DNA of 26,729 bases, from the NCBI GenBank assembly GCA_031553435.1, contig JAVBLQ010000094.1, forward strand, positions 1 to 26,729, read 5' to 3'. The DNA is from JAVBLQ01 sp031553435 (lineage in GTDB: Bacteria > Bacteroidota > Bacteroidia > Bacteroidales > Azobacteroidaceae). The notes beneath the pieces were generated by a model, which worked only from the letters and a program-made list of their open reading frames with translations, was not told the origin of the DNA and did no database searches. Positions 8,275 to 18,200 of the stretch are shown piece by piece (positions within the stretch are counted from its first letter, which is position 1; each line of letters begins with the position of its first letter). The translations under genes were made by a program, and so were the position numbers.

Positions 8275-10557
8275 TTAATTATTAATTGTATAGTTGAAGC
8301 CCAGGAAATACGATCTTCCGCATCCGATGAAGGCTGCTGTTCCGGAAGAACCGTGTCCGCCTCCGGAAGTATTGGTAATAGTTGTCACATCAAACAGGTT
8401 TTTGATTCCACCTTCCAGACGGAAATATTTTCCTATTTTTTTGCTCAAGGTAAAATCGGCCCAGTTGAAGCTGTCGTAACCCAATAATGTCAATTCTTTA
8501 TCGCTATTCAACGCGTATTCTTTGCGAGCTCCGGTATATTTATAAAATAAATTGATGTTTAATCCGGGTTTTCCCCAGAGATAAGACACAGAAGCTGTTA
8601 TTTCCGGAGAAAAACGAAATTGTTCGAGATCCTGATCATCGTATTTTTTATCTTCCACATATGCATTATAACGTCCGATGTAAGAAAAACTCAGGTTTGC
8701 CTGTAAATCTTTCCAAACCAAAGCATTTTCGAATGTTCCTCCGGTGGTTTTATATTTTTCAATATTGCCATAAGTATTGTGATTCGGATCATTCACATCC
8801 GGTATGATTGCAATACGATTTCTGAAGTCGTTGTAAAATCCTGATAAAGTAGAAGTCAGCCTGATATCCGAATCGTGCAGAATTCTCCAGGTGTAAGAAC
8901 CTGTGAAGTTATTGGAATATTCTGCTTTCAGGTCAGGATTTCCATCAATATTGTGATTTGGATTGTGCATTGAAAGATAAAGCTCCCGCAATGCCGGCGC
9001 ACGGAATCCATAAGCATATGAAAGCCTTAAATCCATATGTTGATTGAGGCTGAATTTGGTGTTCAATGCAGGAATGAGCGGAGGAGCATCGTACACAGAA
9101 TTAAATGTGGAACGTATTCCCGGACGAAGACTCATCCATTCGAACGGATTATATTCAGCAGAAAGGAAAAATGCAAAATCTGTGATGTCCGGATTTCCGT
9201 GAATACGATTTCCGCTGGCTTCGTCCCATTGATATTCAATTCCTGGCTGGAAGCTCAGTTTAGAGGATAATGTCCAAGCGGCTGTTGTTCTGAAAAATCC
9301 TGATTGATTGGTGGAAACATCTTGTGCGGATTCCTCCAGGGAAAGCCATTTTTCACCGGTTTGAGTATCTGTAATGACTGTTTTTGTTTTGCGGGTCAAA
9401 TCCTGATATGAAGCAGCTGCATTCAATGTCAAATTGTTATTTAATTTCCAATCTGCTTGTAATTGGTTGGTGATGCGGTCGCTCAGAAAATCACGATCTT
9501 TGATTTCGTTTGGACTGTCCTGATTAAGAGGAGTGTAAATGGTTTCGTCCAGATAATCCATCCGATACCAGATATTCAGGTCTTTTTTCTTATATCCCAA
9601 TATGGCATTTGTCATGTATTGATCTTTGGGTTGCCATTGTTTCTCACGACCGGTTTTGTCACCTGTCCAGCCTCCGGAGGCATTGCGGGTGAAGCCTGCA
9701 GCTACATTGAATCCGCTTTTATGTGTCCAGCTTCCGTTAAGACTTTCATAGTGTATTCCTTTATTTGTAAAAAAATCATATTCTTTTCCGGCGCTTTCTT
9801 CCTGTATTTTTGCACTGATATTATAGATATTTTTATCAGTAGCGGCATCCGGTTTTTTTGTGATGATATTGATCACGCCGGCCAGTGCATCCGAACCATA
9901 GGTGACAGACATCGGGCCTTCCACAATTTCGATTCTTTCAATGGTATTGATGTCTATTTGACTAAGACTTTGTTTGTTTGCATCGCGATCGAGCATTGGT
10001 ATTCCATCAATCAAAACTTTGACATTGTTACCACTCATCTCCATCAGTTCGAATTTGGTTTCTCCCAGGGCCATATCGTTTGACATGCGGATACCTAACT
10101 CGGTATTCAGCAGACTTTGGATATTGGTCGATGCTTTTTCTTCGATTTTTTTTGCGCTGATGACGTTTACCTTGTAAACGGATTTTCGTAATGATTGAGG
10201 GGCAAACTGTCCGGTCACCACAACTTCCTGCAATTGTTGAGAATTTTCAACAATAGTAATGGCAGGAACTTTACATTCGGAATTTTTGGTGATGGTAATA
10301 GGTAGTTCGACTTTGTGTGCCGTAATTGAAAATACTATTAGGGTATGATCACCCGGAGGCGCTTCGAAGGAGAATTTTCCGTCTGCATCGGAAGTCGTGC
10401 CATAAGTAGTACCTTTGATGGAGACCGAAATAAATTCGGCAGGTTTTCCATCTGTTGTCATCACACTGCCCGAAACGATTGTTTTTTTAGTTTGGGCAAA
10501 TAAGGAAGTGCTTAATAGAATGAGTAATACAAAACTCGTTATTATGTTTTTTAGCAT
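8275..10557 (-). CDS. hmuR: HmuR, TonB-dependent outer-membrane heme receptor
   Basis: A 760-residue receptor. It has a signal peptide (1-21, ending LFAQ), a carboxypeptidase-regulatory-like beta-sandwich (about 25-105), a TonB-box/plug region beginning LQEVVVTG (about 110-235) with DGIPMLDRDANKQSLSQID and SVTYGSDALAGVINIITKK, then a 22-strand-type barrel. The barrel holds the heme-receptor FRAP and NPDL boxes (residues 518-521 and 540-543). Between them lie His531 and His535, in the region where heme/hemoglobin receptors place a ligand His. The protein is longer than P. gingivalis HmuR because of the N-terminal regulatory domain. It is the first gene of the operon; here hmuR precedes hmuY, whereas P. 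gingivalis has hmuY first. A candidate promoter is just upstream. Confidence 0.9.
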   Translation of the reverse strand: MLKNIITSFVLLILLSTSLFAQTKKTIVSGSVMTTDGKPAEFISVSIKGTTYGTTSDADGKFSFEAPPGDHTLIVFSITAHKVELPITITKNSECKVPAITIVENSQQLQEVVVTGQFAPQSLRKSVYKVNVISAKKIEEKASTNIQSLLNTELGIRMSNDMALGETKFELMEMSGNNVKVLIDGIPMLDRDANKQSLSQIDINTIERIEIVEGPMSVTYGSDALAGVINIITKKPDAATDKNIYNISAKIQEESAGKEYDFFTNKGIHYESLNGSWTHKSGFNVAAGFTRNASGGWTGDKTGREKQWQPKDQYMTNAILGYKKKDLNIWYRMDYLDETIYTPLNQDSPNEIKDRDFLSDRITNQLQADWKLNNNLTLNAAASYQDLTRKTKTVITDTQTGEKWLSLEESAQDVSTNQSGFFRTTAAWTLSSKLSFQPGIEYQWDEASGNRIHGNPDITDFAFFLSAEYNPFEWMSLRPGIRSTFNSVYDAPPLIPALNTKFSLNQHMDLRLSYAYGFRAPALRELYLSMHNPNHNIDGNPDLKAEYSNNFTGSYTWRILHDSDIRLTSTLSGFYNDFRNRIAIIPDVNDPNHNTYGNIEKYKTTGGTFENALVWKDLQANLSFSYIGRYNAYVEDKKYDDQDLEQFRFSPEITASVSYLWGKPGLNINLFYKYTGARKEYALNSDKELTLLGYDSFNWADFTLSKKIGKYFRLEGGIKNLFDVTTITNTSGGGHGSSGTAAFIGCGRSYFLGFNYTINN

Positions 10558-10576
10558 CTTTTTGAATTTGAAAGCA

Positions 10577-10607
10577 CAAAGTTCCGGTTTTCAAAAAAAT
10601 GCTACAA
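10577..10607 (-). promoter_or_regulatory. Candidate promoter of the hmu operon
   Basis: Read on the minus strand, TTG (10607-10605) is followed after 20 bases by GAACTTTG (10584-10577), which resembles the Bacteroidetes -33/-7 pair TTTG and TAnnTTTG but lacks the first T of the -7 box. Transcription would start near 10570, a few bases before the hmuR ATG. No iron-regulator site could be identified with confidence. Confidence 0.35.
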
Positions 10608-10675
10608 TCCCGTTTTTCTGGTAAATTTTGTAAATAATTGCAGGGAATAATACCAATATTCGGGTATAGGTATTT

Positions 10676-10762
10676 GTTCGAATTTTCAGATTGACACATT
10701 ATTCCGATCTTTCCTGCAAGGAGAAGGAGACGCAAGAAGTGTGTCAGTCTGAAAATTCGAAC
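10676..10762. repeat. 87-bp element with 23-bp terminal inverted repeats
   Basis: The first 23 bases (starting GTTCGAATTTTCAGA) and the last 23 bases are inverted copies with a single mismatch. The 41-base centre contains a second small hairpin (TTCCTGCAAGGA). It lies between the trxA stop and the hmuR promoter and starts no open frame. It could be a miniature inverted-repeat element or a long terminator-like hairpin for the dnaE-trxA transcript. I see no clear target duplication on its flanks. Confidence 0.75.
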
Positions 10763-10772
10763 GTTTTTGATC

Positions 10773-11087
10773 TTATAGTAATCCTTTCATTTTCTCCTCT
10801 AACTGTCCTTTTGTAGCGGCTCCAACTTGTTTATCTACAACTTGTCCGTTCTTAAAAAAGAGGATTGTCGGGATGTTGCGGATTCCGAATTGAGAAACGA
10901 CATCGTCATTCAAATCGACATTCAATTTCCCAACAATAATCTTGTCGCCATACTCTTTTGAAAGTTCTTCGATTGCCGGAGCTATCATTCTGCAAGGGCC
11001 ACACCATTCTGCCCAAAAATCTACTACCATTGGTTTATCTCCACTCACTAATTCATTGAAATTGGAATCTGTGATTTCTATTGCCAT
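10773..11087 (-). CDS. trxA: Thioredoxin
   Basis: A 104-residue thioredoxin starting MAIEITDSNFNELV. An in-frame ATG 63 bases earlier would add a basic, His-containing extension not seen in the family, so the internal ATG at 11087 is preferred. The active site WCGPC is at residues 28-32, preceded by VVDFWAE, and the cis-proline motif NIPT follows after the usual distance. The product reduces protein disulfides in the cytoplasm and is kept reduced by thioredoxin reductase, which is not in this window. It follows dnaE by 70 bp on the same strand and is probably co-transcribed with it, though the pairing has no obvious functional meaning. Confidence 0.95.
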   Translation of the reverse strand: MAIEITDSNFNELVSGDKPMVVDFWAEWCGPCRMIAPAIEELSKEYGDKIIVGKLNVDLNDDVVSQFGIRNIPTILFFKNGQVVDKQVGAATKGQLEEKMKGLL

Positions 11088-11157
11088 ATGTTTAAGTTTT
11101 AAATTTTTATCGAAATCTGTATGAGAGTGAACTTCACCATTCACTTTCATATGTGTT

Positions 11158-14100
11158 TTAATTTATTTTAAATTCAAGCGCAGAGTTTTGCAAATAATTG
11201 ATCAAAATCCGGCTTACATCTACTCTTTTTTCTGTTGTTAAAGAAACAAACATATTTCTTTCTTCGTTTTCAACTCTAAAATATAACGCAGTATTGCCCG
11301 GATTGTTCTTCAATAAACCGGATAAATCTGTTATCATTGATTCATCAAGGGAGTGCAGAGGAATTGTTATTGTAATTTTCTCGATCAAATTATCCTTTAC
11401 ATCAGGTAATTGTTGTATAGACGCGATTTTAAAGTCCAGTTCATTCTCATTAAATCTTCGTGGCTGATACTGACCTGTGATCAACAGGTACATGTTGGGA
11501 CGACAATATTTTGCATAATCAATATAGTCATTTCCGAACAACGGAATTTCTGCGCTTCCTGTATAATCTTCCAATTTCAGGATGCCAAAGGGTTTGCCCA
11601 TCTTGGTTATCCCTTCACGAAAACCGATTACAATGCCTCCCATCATGATTTCACGGCCTTTCAATGCAAATTTATCTTCGGAAAGTTCTTTCATCATTGT
11701 ATTGCAGGCATGATTCAACACTACATAAAAATCATCCAAAGGATGTGATGACAGATAGATGCCTACCAATTCCCTTTCTTTATTCAGCCGTTCGATCACC
11801 GTCCACGGATCTGCTTTGGGAACTTCGGGTTTCGAAATTTCCACAGAATCAAAACCTCCGAATAAGGAATTGGATGCCGAATTTTTGTCCATCTGAAATT
11901 TATTTCCATACCGGATCAGGGTTTCAATAAAAGTTTCGTTTTTCCCGTTTTCAGCAAAATATTGTTCCCGTTTAGCTTCCGGAAAGTTATCGAATGCCCC
12001 GGCCAGACAAAGCGCTTCCAGATTTTTCTTGTTACAAGCTGTCAGATTTACTCTTTCTACAAAATCAAAAATGCCTTTGAACGGGCCACCTTTTTTCCTT
12101 TCGTTGATAATCATTTCAACAGCGCCGCTCCCGACTCCTTTCACACCACCCAGACCGAAACGGATATTACCTTCTTTATTTACTGTGAAATTCAGTTCGG
12201 ATTCATTTACATCAGGCCCCATCACACCTATACTCATGCTTTTACATTCGTCCATGAATTTGGTGATTTCACCGATGTCATCCTTGTTCCGGGTTAAGTT
12301 GGCAGCCATAAATTCTGCCGGATAATGTGCTTTCAGATAAGCCGTTTGGTACGAGACCCAGGAATAACAGGTAGCATGAGATTTATTGAAAGCATATTTG
12401 GCAAACTCTGCCCAGTCAGCCCATATTTTCTCCAGCTTTTCTTTCGGACCGAATCCATTTTTAGCAGCTCCTTCGAGGAATTTAACCTTTAGAGCTTCCA
12501 TTTTGTCGATCAACTTTTTTCCCATAGCTTTACGCAACTCATCGGATTCACCGCGGGTGAACCCTGCAAGGTCACGGCTCAGGAGCATCACCTGTTCCTG
12601 ATAAACAGTGATTCCATAGGTTTCTTTTAAACGGGATTCCATTTCAGGAAAGTCATAAGTGATTTCCTTTTTTCCATGTTTACGATCAACAAAATCAGGG
12701 ATATAAGCCATCGGGCCCGGACGATACAAGGCATTCATCGCAATGAGATCCTCAAACTTGGTGGGTTTCAGATCGCGAAGGTATTTTTGCATTCCGGCAG
12801 ACTCAAACTGGAAAGTTCCTACTGTTTGTCCTTTGCTATATAACTCATAAGTCAATTCGTCATCAATAGGAATCCTTGAAATGTCAATATCGATTCCTAT
12901 TGACTTTTTGATATTTGAAAGCGCTTCTTTAATGATCGACAAGGTTTTCAGCCCCAGAAAGTCCATCTTGATCAATCCGATGGATTCGATCACGGAACCT
13001 TCATACTGAGTGACCAACAAATCTTCGTCACTTCCTTTTTCCTTGGCTGTACTTAAAGGTACGAAATTCGTCAAATCATCCGCGCCGATGATCACACCAC
13101 AAGCATGAACGCCGATCTGACGGACAGTCCCTTCAAGCATCTCGGCATATTTCAGAGTATCCGACAAATTCTGATCATAAGAATTGCGGGCTTCCTGCAA
13201 TTCAGGCACGTATCTGAGGCAATTGGAAATGTTTACTTTAGGAGCTTTTCCGGTAGCTTTATCTTCAGGAAACCTGTCGGGAATAAGTTTTGTCAAACGG
13301 TCAGCTTCCGAAAGCGGAAGTCTCTGAACCCGGGCCACATCCTTGATGGATGATTTGGTCGCCATGGTTCCATAAGTAATGATATGGGCAACTTTTTCTT
13401 TCCCATATTTTTCGGTTACCCAACGCAGCACTTCATTTCGTCCGTCGTCATCGAAATCGATATCAATATCGGGCATCGATATACGATCGGGATTCAGGAA
13501 GCGTTCAAAAAGCAGATCATACTTCAAAGGGTCGATATCTGTTATTCCCAAACAATAAGCAACAGCAGAACCTGCGGCAGATCCGCGTCCCGGTCCAACC
13601 GCCACGTTCATATTCCTGGCCGCCTGAATAAAATCCTGAACAATAAGAAAGTAACCCGGAAAACCCATGGTTTTCATGGTTTCCAGTTCAAAGTCTATCC
13701 GTTCCAACACATCCGGCGGAACCGGATCTCCATATCGTTTCTTAGCGTTGACTAAAGTAAGTTCTTTCAGGTAATCAGCTTCGAGTTTGATTCTGATGAC
13801 CTTATTATATCCTCCTAACTTATCAAAACGACAGGGATCTTCTTTGTTAAATTCTTCGCGAAGGGCTTCTTCCGAGTATTTCTGATGATATGACTCTTCT
13901 GTTCCGAATGTTTCGGGAATCGGGAACATCGGCATGATAGCATCCGAGTCTATGCTGTAAAATTCTACTTTATCTGCAATTTCTACTGTGCTGTCAAGCG
14001 CTTCGGGGAGATCTGCGAAAATGACGTTCATCTCTTCCGGAGTTTTGAGCCATTCTTGTTTGGTATAGCGCATACGGTTCGGATCATCCAGATCTTTACC

Positions 14101-14841
14101 CGTACTCAAACAAATCAAACGGTCGTGAGCCTCCGCATGTTCTTCCTCAACAAAATGGACATCGTTGGTAGCAACTATTTTTGTATTGGTTTTATGTGCA
14201 AGTTCAATCAACTTACCATAAACTTCCATCTGTTTTTCATAAGTCAATCTGTCGGATCCGGGCTTATCAGTCTGGTGACGCTGAATTTCCAGGTAAAAAT
14301 CGTCTCCGAAGAGTTTTTTGAACCACATGACAGACTCTTCTGCACCCTTCAAATCATCGGTTGCTATTTTACGAGGAATTTCTCCTCCCAAACAAGCGGA
14401 ACAAACAATCAACCCTTCCTTGTATTTTTCAAGGACATCTTTATCTATGCGGGGACGATAATAATATCCGTCAACCCATGCCGTAGAAACCAGTTTACAT
14501 AAATTCTGGTATCCTTTTTTATTTTTCGCCAGCAATAATAAATGCCAGCCGCTACCGTCTTCTTTCAATGTCTTATCGAAACGAGTCCGACGGGCACAAT
14601 AGGCTTCGACACCAACAATAGGTTTAAATTTTTCTTCTGCCGGTTTTCCTTTGTTGAGTTTACCTACATAATCGATAAACTCTTTGACTCCGAACATATT
14701 ACCATGATCAGAGAGTGCAACGGCTTTCATTCCCGACCGGATGGATTTATCTACCAAACCGGAAATGGTCGACATCCCATCCAGCAATGAATAATGAGAG
14801 TGAACGTGCAAATGAACAAAAGGATGTATATTGTTTGACAT
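11158..14841 (-). CDS. dnaE: DNA polymerase III alpha subunit
   Basis: A 1227-residue replicative polymerase of the DnaE (not PolC) class. Residues 1-280 form the PHP domain (LHVHSHYSLLDG and DHGNMFG near the start). The palm carries the metal-binding PDIDIDFDD motif near residue 456-464, after GPGRGSAAGSAVAYCLGI. Then follow the polymerase fingers, with the MNALYRPGPM and YQEQVM segments, the helix-hairpin-helix region, and a C-terminal OB-fold (about 1020-1120) starting GGIVIGFREG. There is no proofreading exonuclease domain, as usual for DnaE. Length is normal for Bacteroidetes. The start MSNNIHPFVHLHVHSHYS is the family start. It is divergent from cas9, with the tracrRNA gene between them on the same strand as dnaE. 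Confidence 0.97.
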   Translation of the reverse strand: MSNNIHPFVHLHVHSHYSLLDGMSTISGLVDKSIRSGMKAVALSDHGNMFGVKEFIDYVGKLNKGKPAEEKFKPIVGVEAYCARRTRFDKTLKEDGSGWHLLLLAKNKKGYQNLCKLVSTAWVDGYYYRPRIDKDVLEKYKEGLIVCSACLGGEIPRKIATDDLKGAEESVMWFKKLFGDDFYLEIQRHQTDKPGSDRLTYEKQMEVYGKLIELAHKTNTKIVATNDVHFVEEEHAEAHDRLICLSTGKDLDDPNRMRYTKQEWLKTPEEMNVIFADLPEALDSTVEIADKVEFYSIDSDAIMPMFPIPETFGTEESYHQKYSEEALREEFNKEDPCRFDKLGGYNKVIRIKLEADYLKELTLVNAKKRYGDPVPPDVLERIDFELETMKTMGFPGYFLIVQDFIQAARNMNVAVGPGRGSAAGSAVAYCLGITDIDPLKYDLLFERFLNPDRISMPDIDIDFDDDGRNEVLRWVTEKYGKEKVAHIITYGTMATKSSIKDVARVQRLPLSEADRLTKLIPDRFPEDKATGKAPKVNISNCLRYVPELQEARNSYDQNLSDTLKYAEMLEGTVRQIGVHACGVIIGADDLTNFVPLSTAKEKGSDEDLLVTQYEGSVIESIGLIKMDFLGLKTLSIIKEALSNIKKSIGIDIDISRIPIDDELTYELYSKGQTVGTFQFESAGMQKYLRDLKPTKFEDLIAMNALYRPGPMAYIPDFVDRKHGKKEITYDFPEMESRLKETYGITVYQEQVMLLSRDLAGFTRGESDELRKAMGKKLIDKMEALKVKFLEGAAKNGFGPKEKLEKIWADWAEFAKYAFNKSHATCYSWVSYQTAYLKAHYPAEFMAANLTRNKDDIGEITKFMDECKSMSIGVMGPDVNESELNFTVNKEGNIRFGLGGVKGVGSGAVEMIINERKKGGPFKGIFDFVERVNLTACNKKNLEALCLAGAFDNFPEAKREQYFAENGKNETFIETLIRYGNKFQMDKNSASNSLFGGFDSVEISKPEVPKADPWTVIERLNKERELVGIYLSSHPLDDFYVVLNHACNTMMKELSEDKFALKGREIMMGGIVIGFREGITKMGKPFGILKLEDYTGSAEIPLFGNDYIDYAKYCRPNMYLLITGQYQPRRFNENELDFKIASIQQLPDVKDNLIEKITITIPLHSLDESMITDLSGLLKNNPGNTALYFRVENEERNMFVSLTTEKRVDVSRILINYLQNSALEFKIN

Positions 14842-14867
14842 TGAAAATATTCCTCATTTTAGGAGTG

Positions 14868-14875
14868 TAAAGGTA
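14868..14875 (-). promoter_or_regulatory. Possible -7 box of dnaE
   Basis: The minus strand reads TACCTTTA, one base different from TAnnTTTG, 26 bases before the dnaE ATG. No good -33 element is visible upstream, so this is a weak call. Confidence 0.3.
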
Positions 14876-14917
14876 GAAAAAATTAGGGCAGGATGGAAAA
14901 AAAGTTTTCAACAGAAT

Positions 14918-14948
14918 GAAAGAGAAAAGGCGAGGAAATCCCCGCCTT
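14918..14948 (-). terminator. tracrRNA terminator hairpin
   Basis: The stem is AAGGCGGGG paired with CCTCGCCTT around a 4-base loop (14948-14927), followed by TTCTCTTTC on the minus strand. It should end the tracrRNA before dnaE. The same hairpin sequence recurs after cas9. Confidence 0.85.
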
Positions 14949-15000
14949 AAATGTTTTCACAACGGAATAATCCTTATTGTGAATTGCTTTCAAATTTATA
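14918..15000 (-). ncRNA. tracrRNA of the type II-C system
   Basis: Read on the minus strand, the RNA opens with an anti-repeat. Its 14997-14977 segment is an exact 21-base reverse complement of the crRNA-side end of the array repeat (the repeat reads GTTGTGAATTGCTTTCAAAT in crRNA sense). It is followed by a short nexus hairpin with GGA-TTAT-TCC, the linker GTTGTGAAAAC, and a terminator hairpin AAGGCGGGG/CCTCGCCTT (14948-14927) with a U-rich tail. This order is that of known type II tracrRNAs, which pair with crRNA and hold it in Cas9. Transcription probably starts at about 15000, directly at the anti-repeat, because an exact -7 box lies 7 bases upstream. Expected length is about 80-85 nt. The exact ends are inferred. 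Confidence 0.92.
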
Positions 15001-15006
15001 TGGTGA

Positions 15007-15037
15007 CAAAAGTAAGAAATATTTTTCATTAACAAAA
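15007..15037 (-). promoter_or_regulatory. tracrRNA promoter
   Basis: On the minus strand TTTTG (15037-15033) is followed after 18 bases by TACTTTTG (15014-15007), an exact match to the Bacteroidetes -7 box TAnnTTTG. The predicted start is near 15000. Confidence 0.75.
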
Positions 15038-15121
15038 TGATAATAATAAAAAAATTTATTTTAATTTTATGGTTTTATTATTAGGTATATCTTGAACTTA
15101 ACTTAGATTATCAATGTGTTT

Positions 15122-15264
15122 AATGTTTAATTTCATGAGATTAAAGATAAAAGACAAAAGAAGATAGGCAAAGACGAAAAGACCTCAAGACTGTCTTTCA
15201 ATCTATAAAGTCTATTCTATCTTCTTTATTCTTTGTTCCCTTATGTCTGTTTAAATTAAACATT
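15122..15264. repeat. Nested 143-bp palindrome in the cas9 upstream region
   Basis: The outer arms AATGTTTAATTT (15122-15133) and AAATTAAACATT (15253-15264) are perfect complements. Inner arms AAAGAAGATAG (15157-15167) and CTATCTTCTTT (15217-15227) are also perfect, and a third pair, AAAGAC (15170-15175) with GTCTTT (15193-15198), sits at the tip. The region fills most of the space between the tracrRNA promoter and the cas9 ATG and ends 30 bp before it. It could be a decayed miniature element or a structured cas9 leader. No confident cas9 promoter is seen; TATTCTTTG near 15227-15235 is a poor -7 match. The rest of 15038-15294 is AT-rich and contains no gene. Confidence 0.7.
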
Positions 15265-15294
15265 CAACCTTAAACTAAATATTATTTAGCACTT

Positions 15295-18200
15295 ATGAAA
15301 AAGATATTAGGTTTGGATTTGGGTACGAATAGCATCGGTTGGGCGTTGATAGAACAAGACGAACAAAACCGGGTTGGGAGAATAATTGATTTAGGTAGCC
15401 GGATTATTCCGATGGACGCTTCCGTTTTGGGTGAGTTTGATAAAGGCAACTCTATTTCTCAGACAGCAAATAGAACAAAATTTAGAAAGACAAGAAGGTT
15501 GTATGAAAGACACCACTTACGTCGTGAACGTTTGCACAGAGTCTTGAATGTTCTTGGATTTTTGCCTGAACATTATGCACATCAAATTGATTTCGACAAA
15601 CATTTTGGTCAATTTTTCGAAGAAAAAGAACCTAAATTAGCATGGAAAGAAATCAAGGAAAAGAAATTTGAATTCATTTTTCAAGAATCATTCCATGAAA
15701 TGGTTGCTGATTTTAAAGCACAGCGCCCTGAGCTTTTTTATACAAAACCCAATGGCGAAGAAACAAAAATTCCTTACGATTGGACAATCTACTATTTACG
15801 TAAAAAAGCATTAAACCAAAAAATTGAGAAAGAAGAATTGGCGTGGATATTACTAAATTTTAACCAAAAGCGTGGATATTATCAGTTGCGTGGCGAAGAG
15901 GAGGACGAGAAAACAAACGTAAAAGAATTTGTACAATTACTCAAAGTTATTTCTGTCGAAAAAGGTGAGCCCGATAAAAAGAACGACAAAAAGACATGGT
16001 ACAAAATGACTTTCGAAAACGGGTGGGAATATTCTGCAACCTTTACTACAGAACCCAATTGGTTAAATATCGAAAAAGAATTTTTAGTTACGGAAGAATA
16101 TGATGATGATGGAAATATCAAAATCGTAAAGGACAAGAAAACAGATACTACAGGGAAAGAGAAACGCAGAATTACCCCTTTGCCTTCGTTTGATGAAATC
16201 GACCAAATGAGCAAAGAACAACAAGACAAAATTTACAAAAAGATAAAAGCAAGAACTGAAATTACTATTAACAATACCGGAAAGACTGTCGGTACATACA
16301 TTTACGAAACTTTATTGCAAAAACCTACACAAAAAATCAATGGAAAATTAGTACGCACTATTGAACGCAAATTTTATAAGGATGAATTGATTGCCATTCT
16401 CAAAAAACAAATTGAATTACAGCCTGAATTATTTACCGAAGATTTGTACAATGATTGTGTTCCTGAATTATATCGTAGTAATGAAATACACCAAACCATT
16501 TTGAGCAAACGAAATTGTTTTATTCATTTGTTTGTCAATGATATTATCTTCTATCAACGTCCGTTACGAAGTCAAAAATCGTCTGTCGGAAATTGTTCAT
16601 TGGAATACAAAATTCATAAAATCAACAAAAAAGACGAAAAAGAAAATCCAATAAAAAATGTATTTGAAAAAGATGCCAATGGGAAAGATATTGAAGTAAA
16701 AGAGTATCTAAAAGGTATTCCAAAATCAAATCCTTACTATCAGGAGTTTAGAGTTTGGCAATGGTTATATTATCTCAAAATTTATTTGAGAGAAGAAGAC
16801 AAAGATGTTACAACTGATTTTCTTAAAACATCTGACGATTATACGAATTTGTTTGACTTTTTAATGGATAGAAAAGAAATTGACAATAAGGCTCTTATAA
16901 TATATTTTCTTAACCAACAAGGAGTAACCAAGAAAAAAGAGGTAGATACTGAACTGAAAAAATATCGTTGGAATTATGTTTTTGATAATTCAAAAGAAAA
17001 GGAAGAAGATAAATCTAAAAAATATTCTTGCAACGAAACCGGAACGCAAATCAGAACGCGCTTAGCAAAAGTAGAAAACGTACCTGCCGATTTTTTAAAA
17101 ATTGTTGATACAAAAGAGATAATCAATAAAAAGACGAAAGAAAAAGAAATTGTATCATTAGGAACAAAGGAATATCAACTCTGGCATATAATCTATTCTG
17201 TAACAGACAAAAATGAATTCAAAACAGCGTTGAGTAAATTTGCTAAAAAACATAATTTAGACGAAAAATCTTTTGTTCATAATTTTGAACATTTTCCACC
17301 ATTCAAAAGCGAGTATGGTTCATTTTCTGAAAAAGCCATAAAAAGGTTGTTGCCATTGATGCGATTGGGGAAATATTGGAATTTTGAGGCGATTGACAGC
17401 AAAACAAAAGAACGAATTGATAAATTACAGACCGCAGAATTTGATGAAACCATTAAAAACAAGGTCAGGGAAAAGATAAATAAAGAGAAGTTAGACACCA
17501 ACGAAGATTATCAGGGTATGCCATTATGGTTGGCGCAATATGTTGTTTACGATCGCCATTCAGAGTCCGCAAATGTAGATCAGTGGAAATTGTCTCACGA
17601 TATTCAGGATTATTTATATGAATTTAGACAACATTCGTTGCGAAATCCAATTGTAGAACAGATTATTACAGAAACTTTACGTGTAGTAAAAGATATTTGG
17701 GAATATTATGCGGCTGTACCGGAAAGTAACGTTGAATGTATTGAAGTTTATGATGATCGAAAAAAGAAAAATGTAAGAAGTTTCAAAAAATTCTTTGATG
17801 AAATCCATATTGAACTCGGTCGTGAAATGAAAAACACAAAGGATGACCGTGCTAAAATTACCAACCAGGTATCAGATAATGAAAATACAAATTTACGTAT
17901 CAAGGCAATGTTAATGGAATTTGCAGAAGATGGTTTTTTCAATAACGAAAATAACGAAAATCCTGTAAGGCCTTATTCTCAAAGCCAACAGGATATATTG
18001 AAGATTTACGAAGAAGATGTGCTGCGCCAATATTCCGAACAGGATTTGAAGAATGAAAAAACAGCATTAAAAGATAAAGAAGGTAAAGAAATTACCATTT
18101 ACAATATTTCCAAAAAATCTGCACCAACAGACAAAGAAATTCAAAAATACAGGCTTTGGTTGGAACAAAAATATCAATCACCTTATACTGGCAAATTTAT

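Noticed and set aside
11088..11150. N-terminal extension of thioredoxin from the ATG at 11150
   Set aside because: The extension is not seen in the family, and the region is better read as the dnaE-trxA spacer.
12568..12579. TGCAAGGTC in dnaE as another target of the single-guide-like RNA
   Set aside because: The base next to the repeat side mismatches, and similarity ends after nine bases; much weaker than the cas9 3' end.
15180..15190. AAGACCT upstream of cas9 as a target of the guide-like segment, which would mimic promoter autorepression
   Set aside because: Only six or seven bases are complementary; not enough to support a claim.
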